A stretch of 64,000 nucleotides of DNA from Antitrichia curtipendula (Eukaryota > Streptophyta > Bryopsida > Hypnales > Leucodontaceae): assembly GCA_951230915.1 (NCBI GenBank), contig OX579635.1:39618001-39682000 (forward strand). Reading direction: 5' to 3'. Below, piece by piece: positions 38,701 to 51,567 of this stretch. Every line of letters starts with the position of its first letter. Position 1 is the stretch's first letter. The position numbers and the translations under genes were made by a program. The notes below the pieces were generated by a model. The model was not told the DNA's origin, did no database searches, and worked only from the letters and a program-made list of their open reading frames with translations.

Positions 38701-39956
38701 ACAACAAAAAGACAAAAATAAGAGCTAGAAAGTTTATCTACACATGTCAATTTTTTATATTATGGGGATTATTTAGATATTATTTCACAATAGATATGTC
38801 CCTATTTTTTTCTATTTCTATTTTTTGTCCATTTTCCTACATCCCATGGTACTAGTTAAAATTGAAATTTGGGTTATTTGAACATGTCCCTATTGTAATT
38901 CAAAAATTTGTATGCAATTTTAGGGTTGATCAATACAATATATACACTCTAACTATTGTTGAACACAACACACACAAGCAACACATATACAGACATCATA
39001 TATCAAACAATTCATATAACAAATTATACAATTGAATCATACATGTATAATGGAAGCAAAACCCACAATAACTGAAAATCTCACAAGTAGTATTATGTTG
39101 GCTAAGTATGACTTATACATTTACAAATGTAGTGGTTTAGGATCTCTAAATCTTTCAAATATGCTAGCAAATAGATTGGTTTTTGAGTAAAGGGTTTAGG
39201 ATATAGTTCAACAATAACTTCTAGTACCTAAAATAAAAACCTTGACTATACACATATATAGTCCAAAATGTACTGTTGTTCATTATTTTATCTCTTTGTA
39301 GATAGGAAATGGAAGCTCCTCATGCAAGTTCCCCTCTTCTCTTTTAAACTATCCCTTGTATAGATTTATAAGTTATGTACTATGGATCATTACAATGTAC
39401 TATATAGTAGTTATAATACAATATGCTTTAAAGAAATGATGCTATAATAACTTGAATATTTTCAATTATTAGCTTCAATACTTAAAATGTATCTTATAGT
39501 AGGTCTCAAGTTGTTTCTAAATTAACTGCTAATAAAGTACCCAACATCCTAGTAGATATTCTAAACAAATTGAAATCCATAAAAGCATGGTTGTTAATGT
39601 TTGTCTGTTGGAAAGACAAAAATAATGAAGCATTTGACAAAATCCTAGCATATGTTGAAAGCAAATCAATTCCAAAAAATGCACATGGCGGTTAATGGAT
39701 GTCCATTAGGAAGGCAAAAAACCCGAGCCACGCACCTTCATGTGCCTCACTCCATGCACTTGGTGTCCCCTTGTTTGCCTTGTTTACTGCTTCTTTGTCA
39801 CCATCTTGTTGCTCAAACTTTGCCACAACCTCCCCTTCATCCATATTAGTAGTTCCTTCTTCCTCTTCTACATGTTGTTGCCACACTTTCAACGATGACA
39901 TTCTAAGATGACACAAGGTTTAGAATTTAAAGTCGGTAATAAAAAAAACCTACAAA
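38701..39956. other. AT-rich DNA; short acidic frame of unknown status
   Basis: A minus-strand frame at 39,692-39,916 is hydrophilic and Glu-rich but short and without a recognised domain. A GAAGCATTTGACAAAAT segment at about 39,625 recurs near 36,270, marking a diverged dispersed repeat. No gene is called. Confidence 0.35.
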
Positions 39957-40109
39957 TCCTACAAAAAAATAAGGATATAAATGACTTGTCTACAACGACT
40001 AAAGTAGTCATTTCTTATCCATGGTGATTGCAAAACAGTCATTTTGTAGTAATTGTTGTACTTGCAGTCATTGTGAATAAGTCATTTATATCCTTGTTTT
40101 TTGGTAGTG
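39957..40109. mobile_element. CACTA-type miniature element, 5' end mutated (153 bp)
   Basis: Same family as 35,870-36,004: starts TCCTACAAAAAAATAAGG (CACTA mutated) and ends CCTTGTTTTTTGGTAGTG. Flanked by AAA on both sides, which is compatible with a 3-bp duplication. Confidence 0.7.
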
Positions 40110-40351
40110 AAAAAAATAGAGAGGAGATTTGTAGATTTACCTTGATAGAATTTTTTGACTAACTTCTTCAATTTCTAAGTTTTTATGCCAAGAAATTTAT
40201 ACCCACAAATGATGTGCTTCAAATACACTCCAATATTTTTTGATGTATTGGACACTTGACCAATTTTTTAAAAATCAGCAAATTATGTTGAAAATAAAAA
40301 GGTTGGATTTTGCCTAAATATCTTTGAAGTCTAAAGATTTTATGCCAACTT

Positions 40352-41281
40352 TTAATCTCTAAAGTTCCAATGCCTTTTTCCATAAAAAAACACACTCAAA
40401 ACTGCCATTTCTATAGCAAAGAACAAAAAATTTGAAAAAATGATTTTTTGCATATTTAATTGTAGGATCTTGTACTAGGCTAGTGTAAGAAGGTGTGAAA
40501 GAAAATTCACAAACTCTAAGTGTATAGATTGCAAGATGTTTGCATTTAAAGTGAAGAAAACAATTTTTTTGTACATTTTGCAACTACATTTTTTGGCTTT
40601 GAACCTTGTTAAATTCAAATTTTTGCTCTACTATTTTTGAATTTCTAATTTTATAAGATGAATAATTGCATTGAGAGTCTAAGAAAAAAAATTCTAAGAA
40701 AAACACTTAGTTTTTACTCATTAAAATATTATTAGGTAGAAATAGGCTCAAGATTGAAAGAAAATCTAAATTGGTAGTAGCTCTAAGATGAAATCGAAAC
40801 ATACTAATCTCAAAATAATGTAAGATTGTTCTAGCAAGAAATATTAACCTTGTGGAACTTTCTTTTTTGAAAAATTGTAAAAATTGAGTTTAGAAATGAA
40901 TCCTACAAGTTATTTTTTTAAAAAGATGCTCTAATTGCCCAAAAAATAAGATTGTCCATAATTTGCATAAAAATTCCAAATAGAAAGAATCAAAGCTTTC
41001 CATGTGGATGAAAATACAATCTATATGAAACAAATTTTTAAAGTTTAAAATTTCAAGTTTTTTGAGGGATTTTTTGTGCTTGCTGAACTAAAAAAGGGCT
41101 TTTTGTGCCATAACTTTTGCTCCAGGACTCCAATTGAAATAAAAATTATATTTTTGAAAGTTTAGTGTGATTTTTTATCTCCACCAAAAATTTCAAAAAA
41201 TTTCAAAAAATATTGAGACCGTAAGAGCTTGCCCAAAATCCATTTTGTTTTCTAAGGGGACAATGAGACTTTAGGGGTTTA
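40352..41281 (+). repeat. TTAA-type miniature element, degenerate (about 930 bp)
   Basis: Starts TTAATCTCTAAAGTTCC and ends AGACTTTAGGGGTTTA. Interior resembles 37,068-37,644 and 33,737 onwards in reverse, one subfamily. Confidence 0.6.
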
Positions 41282-42885
41282 GATGCTAAATTAGATTTTA
41301 GGCCATAATTGAGTCAATATGTATCCATTTTTTTACATGCTGTATACCGTTGAAATCATGCTTTTGGCATGAACTAAATGATTGTAAAGTTACAAAATGT
41401 GCATTTGAAAAAAAATCCACATACATTTGAATTTAATATCACTTTGGATAATTCATTTCTTACCATTTTGTTTGTACTTTCAAGCTCTAGCTTTGACTTC
41501 AATGGTTGTTGATGTTATTTTTTTTTCTTCCACCTCTTCATTAATGTATTTAACTAAATTAATTATTTTCTTGATTCCAATCACTTCAACTAAAAACAAT
41601 GTCTAGTTGAGCCTTGTATGAAATAATTTCAACCTCTAATAAAACCTCCCTGAGATCTTTTACAATTGCTTTACATGTATGAAACAATATCTCTATTAAA
41701 TTCTTAGCTTGTTGTGCCCAAAAGGTTAACTATAGTGATTTGAAGCAACCATCCATTCATTCTAGTCCTTGGTAATTGCCTTCTATTTGAATAATGAAAG
41801 CTATTTCTCTTTGTTTTCTTCTTCCTACCCTCAACTAAAGTGACAAACACTAATAATAGATACATGAAGTTTTTCTACATCTAAAATAATCAGCTAGTAA
41901 GGCATTACAATGTCAACATTTTGCACACTACATCACCCATTGTTTGGAACATGCATTTTTAGATATTACTTTATTCCTTTTGCAAGCTCTTATATTCCAT
42001 GAGACTATAACAACTCTTCTCTACTAGGCTACAATTTAATTTTATTACTAAATGATGGCTATTCTTGGCAATTACAATAAATATTTAAAATTTTTGATGA
42101 TAGTCATTGACAACTATACCATTGTAAAGCAACTCAAATGGATCTATTGGTTGTAAAGGCCATTTTTCGCATACATGTACCACCACTACTTTGCTATAAA
42201 GTAAACCTAAGGATGGATGTGGTGCATCTACTATTAATGTGACAATGTCATTGTAAAAGAGGTGGCTTCAAAATGGCATAAACTATTCTTCAATTCTGAT
42301 CATGGGTCCTCACTAGGTAATCATTAACGTTATTGAAAATTTGAAATTTGTGAATTATCTTCATCATCCATGTCATTGACTATTGGTAGTGTTCATATGT
42401 CAATAAATGTTGTGATTTAAAAAAAATTCAAGTAATTCAGTTAACTTTTGCAATCATTAATTACATATGATGGGACTCACGGAAGAAGTCCTTTTAAAGT
42501 CAATAATTTCTTTTATTGTGAGGTTATTGTAGTCACTTCAATTTTGTAGATATGACTTTAATTAGAATTGATAGTCATAAGGTCTATTTGGTGTGGCCTA
42601 TGGGTGAATTGAAACTAGCAAAAATATCTAATCATGTACTTCATGTGCATGTGCAATTCAGATTTGTCAATTTGTTCACATATGTCAAAGAAGAGATGAT
42701 ATTTAGAGTCCTATCAAATGAAAGACTCCATCTTACATCAAAAATCTATAAAAGAATATGGACACTTTTGGACACTTCTTCCAACACACTACAAGGCCTT
42801 TGGCATTCCATCCCCTTCCATGGCAACATCTACTAAAATTAGCAATTGCCATTCCATAACATATACAATAGGTTTGGTGTATGAC
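41282..42885. other. AT-rich intergenic DNA
   Basis: No gene or named repeat recognised. Confidence 0.4.
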
Positions 42886-44867
42886 CACTACAATAAAACC
42901 AATGTTTTATGACTACAAAATATGACTGCAATGAGTCGTAAAAACAAAAAATATGATTGGTCGCAAAAATCACTGTAGATGACTACAACATGACTGACAT
43001 GAGTCATTACCGACAAGTTGCTTTAGACATCAGTCATATTGGCAGTCATATTTTTTGGGGGGTATAATTATCCATAATTAGCCGTATTTTGCCAACAAGG
43101 CATATACTTTGACTATCTTTGAGGGCTTGACTTTTTTTTGAGTTGCCCGGGTAAACAAAAATAAATCCTACGTGGCATGTGACTCCATGTAGTCATTTTT
43201 TTAGCTGACGTGGAATATGACTACGATTAGTCACATTTTGGCTAATGTGGCATATGACTTTGTACAATCATATTTTTTGTAGATGTGGAATATGACTCTT
43301 GTTAGTCATATTTTGGTTGATGTGGTAGTTCATAAGGATGTCATTGGTAGTTTATGACTAATTGCAGTCATATTTTGGAAAATAAAAAGTCTTATTTTGA
43401 CATGTATAACTATGAGCATTATATGACTATAACTAGTTATATCTTGGTCAATATATATTATGAAATGTAACTCAAGTAAGTGATATTCAAGATGATAGAG
43501 GATCAAATGTTTTTAATTTGTAGTCTGTGATTGGAATGATTGAGTTTCAAAATTAGCTTCAATAACAAACTATAGTCACATTTTCTATGCATTTTAAATG
43601 GACATAACACATTACAATTATACATAAAGATGATTTAACAATTGAATAAAAGACTCCACGTAGTTAAAAATAAATACATATGATTTTTTTAGAGATATTC
43701 AAGAGATAATCATATTGGAAAGGGAGAATGTAAGAAGGAAAGCAACTCTCTTCATTGACATTTATTAGTCACCAATACAAAACATATATACCACAATGAA
43801 TCATTTACAAAATTCAATAAGGCCTATATTCCTTACAATAATGTGAAGATGACTCTATTGGGTTGCAAGTAGCCTCCAATGACTTTGTTTCAATTTTTGG
43901 TGCCTGCATATACAATTAAAGAAATGGGAGGTTAATTTTTAGTGAATGAACAACAAAGCTCAACCTTCAAAGGCTTACAACAACACAAAATATGTAACTC
44001 AAGTTTAGGATAGCAAGAATAAGAATGGTGATGGAGAAAACAAGAAGAAAAAATGGACAAGTACTTAGAGATAAACAACAAGCAAGAATTAAGATGCAAC
44101 AAGAAGCAACAACAAAGACACAACAAGAAACAACAAGAAACACAAAAAAACAAAAACAAAAACAAAAACAAAAACAAGAAACAACAAGAAACAAACAAAC
44201 AAATAAAACAACAAGAAACAAGAGTTAAGATGCAAGAATTTAAAAGCAACAAGAGGAAACTAAAAACAAGAACTAAGAAGAAGAAAGAGTTAAAATGCTA
44301 GAAAAAGAAAGAACTTAGATACAACAACAAGAAACAAGAAGCATGATTAGAACTAAAAGGGGCAAGAAGCAAGAGTTAAGATGCAACAAAAGGCAACAAC
44401 TAAGAAGCAATAACAAGTATGAGCTAAGAAACAACAAAAAGCAAGGAAGAAGGGCCAAAAGAAGTGCCAGCTAGGATTTCAAGACCTTTAAAAGCGGTGA
44501 TTAGATTTCAAAATCCTAAAAAATAGGTGAGTAGGAATTCAAAATCCTAAACAATGGTTTGCCCATATTTTTTTTGAAATTGCCCGTAATTTCTTGGACT
44601 GCCCAAAACAAAAAAAATGTCACTACCATGAAAATATGACTGGGAATATGACTCAATGTTCCCCAAACATGTTCCCTATGTTCCCTATGAAGTACTTTGG
44701 TGTTCCCAATGGACATATAGTGTACACTTGTAAAGTGTAAGGCCCAAAAATGATTGGTAGTCATATTTCTCCCCAAGGTGTTGGCCTTAAAGAATATGAC
44801 TGCAATTAATTGCCAGTCATCCTCAATCAAATTTTTGCAGTCATAAAATACATGTTTTCTTGTAGTG
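42886..44867. mobile_element. Non-autonomous CACTA transposon (1,982 bp)
   Basis: Starts CACTACAATAAAACCAATG, ends ACATGTTTTCTTGTAGTG, flanked by the direct repeat GAC (42,883-42,885 and 44,868-44,870). Both subterminal regions hold many TATGACT / AGTCATATTTT motifs in both orientations (42,930-43,450 and 44,630-44,840), as expected of transposase-binding subterminal repeats in this superfamily. The centre (about 43,960-44,450) is a CAACAAGAA-type purine-rich simple repeat that produces spurious frames on both strands. No transposase. Confidence 0.85.
43960..44450 (+). repeat. A/G-rich CAACAAGAA simple repeat
   Basis: Repeated AACAAGAA, AAACAAAAAC and AAGATGCAA words on one strand with few pyrimidines other than C; the apparent Lys/Gln-rich and Cys/Phe-rich proteins are composition artefacts. 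Confidence 0.8.
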
Positions 44868-45304
44868 GACTCATTTTACTAGGGGAGATTTGAGGCCTTT
44901 AAAAGACCGTTTTAGCATAGTTCCCATCCTCGCTCTCCTTAGAAATTCTTAAAGTTCCCACTTATTGGATTCTTTGAAGAAAGCTTAGAAGCACATCTCA
45001 AGAATGTTGATGATTGGTTTGTTGGTTGTCCAAATTTGCCACGTTGTTCCTAAACCACCAATTATTTAACTTTTGACACTTTAAAGTATTATTTATAAAA
45101 AATCAATTTTATTTGACAAGAGTTCTCATTCAAATTTGACAACCATGATATATATAGCTTCAAAAGCTTTTTATTGTGAGTGTGTTAAGTAGAAAAGAGA
45201 AGCTCTTTATACAAGTGAGGTAGTAGCATGTAAAACAATCCATGTGAAATATGAAAATTAGGATCTGTTGGCTCTCAACTGATTATACTTAACTTGAAAG
45301 CAAG

Positions 45305-45676
45305 AATTTTGTTCAAAGTGAAAATTTAGGCCTCATTTAGACATAGTAGAATATGTTTTTTTCACAAAATTTTGAACTAAACAAAGTAGGGAAAGAAATT
45401 TGTATTTCATCTCCAAAAATTTGTTTTGGATTTAGAGCCTTAAATCAAAAGTTATGGACAAAATTCAAAAAAGATGATTGAAATGTAACTAAAAAATATC
45501 CCTTCCAACCCCTCTCTTAATTTTGTCCATAACTTTTGACTAGAGGCTCTAAATCTAAAACAGATTTTTGGAGATGAAACTCAAATTAATTTTCCATCTT
45601 TTTTTACTTCAAAGTTAAAAAAAAAGTTATTCTATTGTACCTAAATGAGGTCTAAAATTTCACTTTGAACAAAATT
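45305..45676. repeat. Foldback element with about 180-bp arms (372 bp)
   Basis: The left arm (AATTTTGTTCAAAGTGAAAA...) and right arm (...ATTTCACTTTGAACAAAATT) are imperfect reverse complements almost to the centre; they share CCTCATTTAG and CCATAACTTTTGA words in mirrored positions. Would form one long hairpin. Confidence 0.75.
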
Positions 45677-46402
45677 CCTATGTTTTGACAAGCTCCTATG
45701 TTTTGAGCAGTCAAGCTCTTATCTTCAAATTATCCCATAGCCTTTGAGGATTCACAATGAACAATGCATTTCATTATAAAAACAACCTCTCCATCTTCCA
45801 ATTTCACAAAATCTCATTGAATTCATTCTTTCATTTAGCCAAAATAAACTTCTTTAAGTAGATGGTCATTTGAAAGCTAGAGAAGCAACTCAATGGATTG
45901 TTAATGAATTTTGTGTATTGTCTTTCATTTTTAATTAACTTATATTGACGTAGTTATATTTGCATACCACAATTTCATTGTTTGATGTAGCAGTGGCTCA
46001 CCACATTGGATTCGTTTCCAAAAGCAACAAAGGTAGGCTTATGGAAACATCTTGACAACTCACAGTCTTTTAATGGCCTCAGATCCCATCTAATGTCCAA
46101 TTTATTGAACCTTCTTTTGCATAAAATCTGTATGTCACACTTTAGAAGCCCCTCAAAGTTTTTTTATTTTTTAAATATTACATCACATTATTAGGTTTTA
46201 CAGACAAAAATTCCTAAAAGGAATGTTAACATATAAATGGGAAAGTACTTGCCAATACATTATTTTGCCCTTAAAAGCCCAAAATGCCCCAAAATGCGTC
46301 AATCTATCACTTTTAGATGAACTAGATGTTCTAAAAGAAACACAGGTCTAGTTTGCAATAAAACAAGGGATCAATAGCAAAATATCCTTCCTAGAGTACA
46401 AC
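45677..46402. other. Left half of the host repeat interrupted by the MULE
   Basis: From about 46,190 to 46,402 the sequence follows 61,945-62,182 (ATTAGGTTTTA[CT]AGACAAAAA, GATCAATAGCAA), the second copy of the same host repeat. No gene. Confidence 0.6.
46394..46402 (+). other. 9-bp target-site duplication, left
   Basis: GAGTACAAC, repeated directly at 61,031-61,039. A 9-bp duplication is characteristic of Mutator-like elements. Confidence 0.85.
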
Positions 46403-46453
46403 CAACGACACTAGCAAGCGAGCTTGGAGCGGTGAGCTTGTGAGCTGTGAGCG
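46403..46453 (+). repeat. MULE terminal inverted repeat, left
   Basis: Repeats of GAGCTTG and GTGAGC give this end internal structure; it pairs with 60,972-61,030. Confidence 0.85.
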
Positions 46454-46618
46454 TGGATCTCGTGAGCTTGGAGCCCCCAAACTTAAAAAAATTGAAAATT
46501 CGGACTCCCAAATTTTTTTTTCCGATTTTGTTGGGAAAAAAGAGGAAAAATGTCAATTTTTTGACCTAACACCGTGTACCCTATAACCGTGGATTTTGTG
46601 AAATTTTATTTTTGATTG

Positions 46619-46923
46619 GGAGGCAATTCCATGACTCACCATATTTATTTTCCTAGAAGTTGTGAAAGCCAAGCCGCACTGATGAACAGAAATTCATCGA
46701 CAAAATTTAATGGGGGCCCAATTCCATCACTCATTGATTTTTTTTAAATATTTTTTGTAAAAGCAAGGCACCATCGGTGAGTAGAAATTCATCTACAAAT
46801 TTCAATGGGGGGCAACTCCGTCACTCAACATATTTTTTTTCCTATAGGTTGTGAAAGCCAATCACTACCAGTGAACAAAAATTCATTCACAAATGGTAAT
46901 GGGGAGGCAACTCCATCACTCAC
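46619..46923 (+). repeat. Subterminal tandem repeat, about 3.2 units of 95 bp
   Basis: Each unit begins GGGAGGCAAYTCCATSACTCA or a close variant and contains TTGTGAAAGCCAA and GAACARAAATTCATC words. Tandem subterminal repeats are common in large MULEs and may bind transposase. Confidence 0.7.
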
Positions 46924-47475
46924 AATTTTTTGTGCCCAAATACAAAGTTGCCTGAATACAAAATACACATGACGTAATTCGTCTTGAACAAAATGCTAGA
47001 GGACCGTTGGGAATATAATATGCCACACAATTACGGCCAAGGTCTATTCCCCAAACAGTCCTCCTGCAATGATTGTTCATTGAACGTAACTACTTATATA
47101 GTGACTCATTCCCAAATGCCAATCGTTATGGGACAACTGAAGACTTAAAAGTGACCTCTGAACATGTGTTGTGGGACACTTGAATAGGAACCTGGACATT
47201 GGTCTTGTCACTCTTCCCCATTTTCAGCTCTCATCAGTATTGTACGCTCATGTATTAGCAAAGGCCGCCTTGTATTTGGGTGTGTAGTATTACAGTAAAA
47301 TATAAGGTTGGAACTCATGCATATGCATTTTAATTATCCACACGTATTCTTACATATGAGACATGCTCCTCTATTTTCTGATACCAATAACTTCTTCTAT
47401 GCCATGTACTTCATATCATTTCAATGTATGAGGGCCATTACAATATTTTGCACTACATAAAAAAAGTAGCCATAC
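46924..47475. other. 3' flank of the transposase gene
   Basis: No open frame of note; probably 3' untranslated and subterminal element sequence. Confidence 0.4.
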
Positions 47476-50400
47476 TTACTCTGGCAATATGATAATCCTT
47501 GCCCGCACTAGGAGTACCTTCAACTCATTGTAGCTATAACTAGGTGCATGAATGAATTTGTCTTCATGAAGGTCCATTTTGCAGAAGTACCTATACAAGT
47601 AGTACAAGTGCTTACAATTCACGTATTCTTGGCAACCTCCAACAGCGGACACAACCATATTCACAAAGTCCGGACATGTGTATGTAGGAAACATACCAAC
47701 AGTAATTCGGTATATATGGCTGTTGGAGTCCACCCCACTCTCGAGTACCACTATTGCTCCAAGGCCAAGAAAAGGGAGAAGGGTCACTCCTAAAATTTGG
47801 CCTCTAACATTTCGAGCACTCTCCCACTTGTTCCGTTGCTCTGTAGTAGGGGCATTTGTAGCTCTCCTAATGGTCCGGTTGTTCCTCACTGTTGGATATG
47901 CATCCAGATTTGGTGGAGATGCTTGGTCAAACAAAACAGGCTCAAAAATATTAGACATGGAGAAGAGCTGACGTGGCGACAATGTAGGCCGTTCTTGGAG
48001 GCGGAAGCCTGCATGCTGCAGCAACAATGTCTCTTCTCGATCCAAGTTGGTTCCAGCCAACACTTGCCAAACTTTCGGCACCTCAGGCCAATCTATGACC
48101 CACTTACGCTTTGTACCTTGCACACATCGTTCAATATCATCCCAACAAAACCAAAAATCGGCCACCACCTCACGCTTACTCCCGTACTCTTCTTTTCTAC
48201 CATGGTAGGTGGGAGCTGGAGTTCCCTTTCTTCCTTTTGCAATTTTCGCGGTACACTTGATCTTTGACATTCGTTGCTGAGCTTGGCATCTTGCATTTGA
48301 TTTGTGACTTATTCTTGCAATGTGCCACTTTGATGTATCGCAGTCACTTTCAAATGTGATTGACACATACTGGTGTGGAGTGACCTCGCTGTGTGATTGG
48401 TTGACTTCCAATGGCTCCGTGAAAACCTTGGTTGACCTTGTTTGAACTCGAGGTTGAGAAAAGTTGACCTTGTCGGGGCGACGTGAATCTTCGGCATCAC
48501 CAATAGGTACGTCCAACTTTCTCTTCGTGCTTCCAAATATTTCTTCTCCTTCCAAATGCGGTACTCGAGTTCCTACACCATGTGCTTCTGGCAATGTGTT
48601 CAATGCCTCCGCAATTTTTTGGGGGCATCCGCTGCGTCTGGCAGCTCTCAACTTCAATTCTCCCTTGGATGGTCCTGAACCAGAAGTGTGACCTCTCAAA
48701 TATGCACGGTAGTTTGTCCTTTGCATCCAAGCACAAATACTATCATCACAAGTGGCGTCAAACAAATTGTTTGCACGTTTACCGGACATTTGAAGCGACT
48801 TGTTATGAACCGTTTCGGACAGATTACAAAAAGGTAAATCTGTCATCTCTTCCAAACTCAAGCCCTACAAATCCAACCGAAGCAATTAGAAACTATTCTA
48901 AGCATACATGAAACATTTGTATGAGAAAAACGAATTCTAAAAATTCACACTGTACAACTAGGATACCTTGTAAGGAATATTGAAAATGTGAATTCTTAAT
49001 TTAGGACCTTTCAAATTCCTTGCAACTAATGAATACCCAAAATAGGAGTAGTACCAGACAACACATGAACATCCATCGGATCCGACGGATGTTTAAGTAT
49101 TGCCTGGTACTACTCCCATTTTTGATATTCATCAATAATTCAAAGAAATTTACTAGTCAGAATTTCACGTATGTTGTCATGTACAGAAACAAAAAGAACG
49201 AAAAGCCATGGACAATTTTTTCTGGTACAAAGTATAATTCTATTTTGCAACACTTTGTAATAAATAAAAAATGAAGCTAGAAACAAAAATTCTTAGTTGA
49301 GCTTACCATGGTCATGAAGCCTCCCCACTGTAAATATCGAAAATGCCAGCCAGTGGTCTAGGTGATGAAGTGCTTCTTCGGTTGCAGCTCCAGACCAAAG
49401 CCACCATGAACGAATTGCAAGGTACCGACTCTCTGCTTCATCCACGGTCTTTGATTCTTTATATTGCTTGCATAACATAATGTGTTGTTGTTGAAATGCA
49501 TGCTTGATGTGCTTCTGTGTGTGTTTTATAAGAGAAGTACTCCAGTGTAGCAAACACGTCCTTTCACGGTTCTCCATTACCTCATTGAGTCTGCCACTAC
49601 CGTACACAATACGAACTGCGTTCCAATTGGCCATGGCGCTATCTGCCATAAATCCCTTGAAGTTCGGATCAACCAATCCATGTCGTGCCATGACCAAATT
49701 CAAACTCTTCCAAAATTGTACTTGGACTTCGGTATCTTCAGATTGCATGTCATACATGGCAATGGTCATCACTTTTTTGTACTGTGAATCATACACGTGG
49801 CAAGCCATTGTGGTCCAGTCCTTCACGCGCTTTACGTGGTCGAACATCATCCACGTGTTTTGCAGATCACCACCTGGTTGCATACGCCTTATCAAGTCCA
49901 CTCCACTTCCAGGTCCTTCAGTGAGCATTTTGAAAATGTACACCTTCTCTTTGCCTTGGCCTGGGAAGACGCTATCATGTATAAATTCGAACTTTGATTC
50001 TTTCTTCATGGTCATAATGTTGTCAATGACTCCTCCTCGGTTGTTTGAGCGAAAAGAAGAGATGACGTTTCGTATACTTAGACTGCTCAGAAACTGGAAG
50101 CGATCCATAACCTCTTCCATTTCTTCTCCCTTCAACATTTCCTTCTCTCCTTCTCCGTGATGAAATAGGTGATTTTGTAGGAAATCTTTGCTAGCAGATA
50201 GCGCAATGGCAGAGTTGGTGGCTGTGGGGGTTCTAGACACCTGCTCTGCAATGAGATCACTAATTTCTTTTGCGGAGTCCCTATACAAGCCCATAGCTAC
50301 CGGATGAATATGATTACCGAGGTGAATAGCAGCCCTACTCATCTTTGCATCATCGCTGTAGCAGTAGTAAATTCTAGCGCCGCATGAGCTCACGCACGTA

Positions 50401-51567
50401 GGTATTGTTTTGCAAACCTTACAAACTAGCCTACAATCTTTAGGAGGACCCTCTCCTATTGCAAAAGGAAAAACTGTAGAACCGCTCCACTCTGTCTCAT
50501 TCTTTCTGGAAGCCCTCTTCATATACTCACACTCAGTATTTTCACAAATAAGATGACCAGCGCAGTATGACTTACGGAACTTTAAGTTGTCGGAGTTGTG
50601 GATGTTTGTTGTCACCAACTTGCACCAAGGATGTCCGTCGTATCGCTTGTCCATTCCTTCCAAGTTCTTTGCACAAGATGAATAAGATTGTGGTCCACAC
50701 GGAGGTAATTCAAAGATGGTGTCCCCATTGTATGTAGGAGGCAAAAACTTCACTTCATGGTGTTCCACAGTGTCAAAGTCCATTGTAGACAACTCACTCC
50801 TAGAACGATGAAGCTTAGAAAGTCTCCTCAAGCACTTCATTATACTAGGTTGGTGGAAAGGCCTTGGGTGCAATGGAGGACGGGACAACACAGAGCGCAC
50901 ATGACTACTAGATGGGGTATTGGATTCAGAGTTCCCATTTCCCTTCTCCTCTAAAGCATTGTTAATTGTAAGGGGGTTTAGTTGAAGGGTTAAGGGTGGA
51001 GAGTCTTCTTCTGAATCGCTAGCCAACTCTATGATAGAATCCAAGTTCTCTATCTTCAGTATAACAAGAATTGGACTTCTAGGAAATACTGAGAGACGTT
51101 CACGACACGGACCTTCTGTAGTTGCCTCTCTCATGAATGGGATATCCACTGTTGAATTCACTGATTGCCGACTTCCTATCTCAAGAGAGGAGGGTACTAT
51201 TGATAGTGAGATACCATAAACTCTAAAATTCCCAGACGCTAGGTACCAACAAAAGCCCTCATCACACATGGACTTTAATATAGGAACTGATTGTTGCAAT
51301 TCACCTAACTCAGACCTTCTTTCTTCCTCTACATAGATAGTCGATTCAACAAATTTGAATCTCACATGAAGCAAATGATTCAGTACTTTAGCTCGCCCTC
51401 CTTCATCAAGTGGAAAACACTAAGGGTGCCTCCTGACCATCTACACGTATGCAGGCCATGTTTCTATCAATAGACAAGTAGATACTGAAATCCAAAAGAG
51501 TCACACTGTATATGAAGGATACACAGGTTACTTGGTTGTCTCCATGTTTTATAGTGATCCATGCCAT
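47476..51567 (-). CDS. MULE transposase with WRKY-GCM1-like and SWIM zinc fingers
   Basis: Two large exons: 51,567-49,307 and about 48,850-47,476. The first ATG (51,567) opens MAWITIKHGDNQ; a one-base frame change near 51,405-51,412 is needed to continue into the 690-aa frame. Exon 1 holds an acidic SIIELASDSEED stretch, then a Cys/His region (CAGHLICENTEC, CKVC, CVSSC) closing in AAIHLGNHIHP, as in WRKY-GCM1 fingers. The MULE core follows: HVYDSQY, GFMADSAMANWNAV, ERTCLLHW and a tail ending WLAF...GRLHDHG at the GTAAGC donor. Exon 2 carries a basic, variable middle and a SWIM-like finger, CPDF...YVNCKHLYYLY. Its first Cys is Tyr (YTC for CxC), possibly a lesion. The acceptor that keeps frame is GGAAG|AGATG (exon from about 48,850); the better-looking TTTGTAG acceptor 15 bases upstream would run into a stop. 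It would excise and integrate the element in the nucleus. Confidence 0.82.
49018..49132. repeat. Long imperfect palindrome 1 (transposase intron)
   Basis: Arms of about 53 bp match at roughly 85% around the centre TCGGATCCGA. Paired words include ATGAATA, GGAGTAGTACCAG and AACATCC. It sits in the intron between the two transposase exons. Confidence 0.85.

Noticed and set aside
43932..44301. Overlapping frames for a Cys/Phe-rich membrane protein (minus) and Lys/Gln-rich protein (plus)
   Set aside because: Both derive from the CAACAAGAA simple repeat inside a non-autonomous CACTA element.
47548..48911. Several plus-strand frames opposite the transposase
   Set aside because: Antisense shadows of the transposase second exon.
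49504..50160. 218-aa plus-strand frame
   Set aside because: Antisense shadow of the transposase core exon; no start context or domain.
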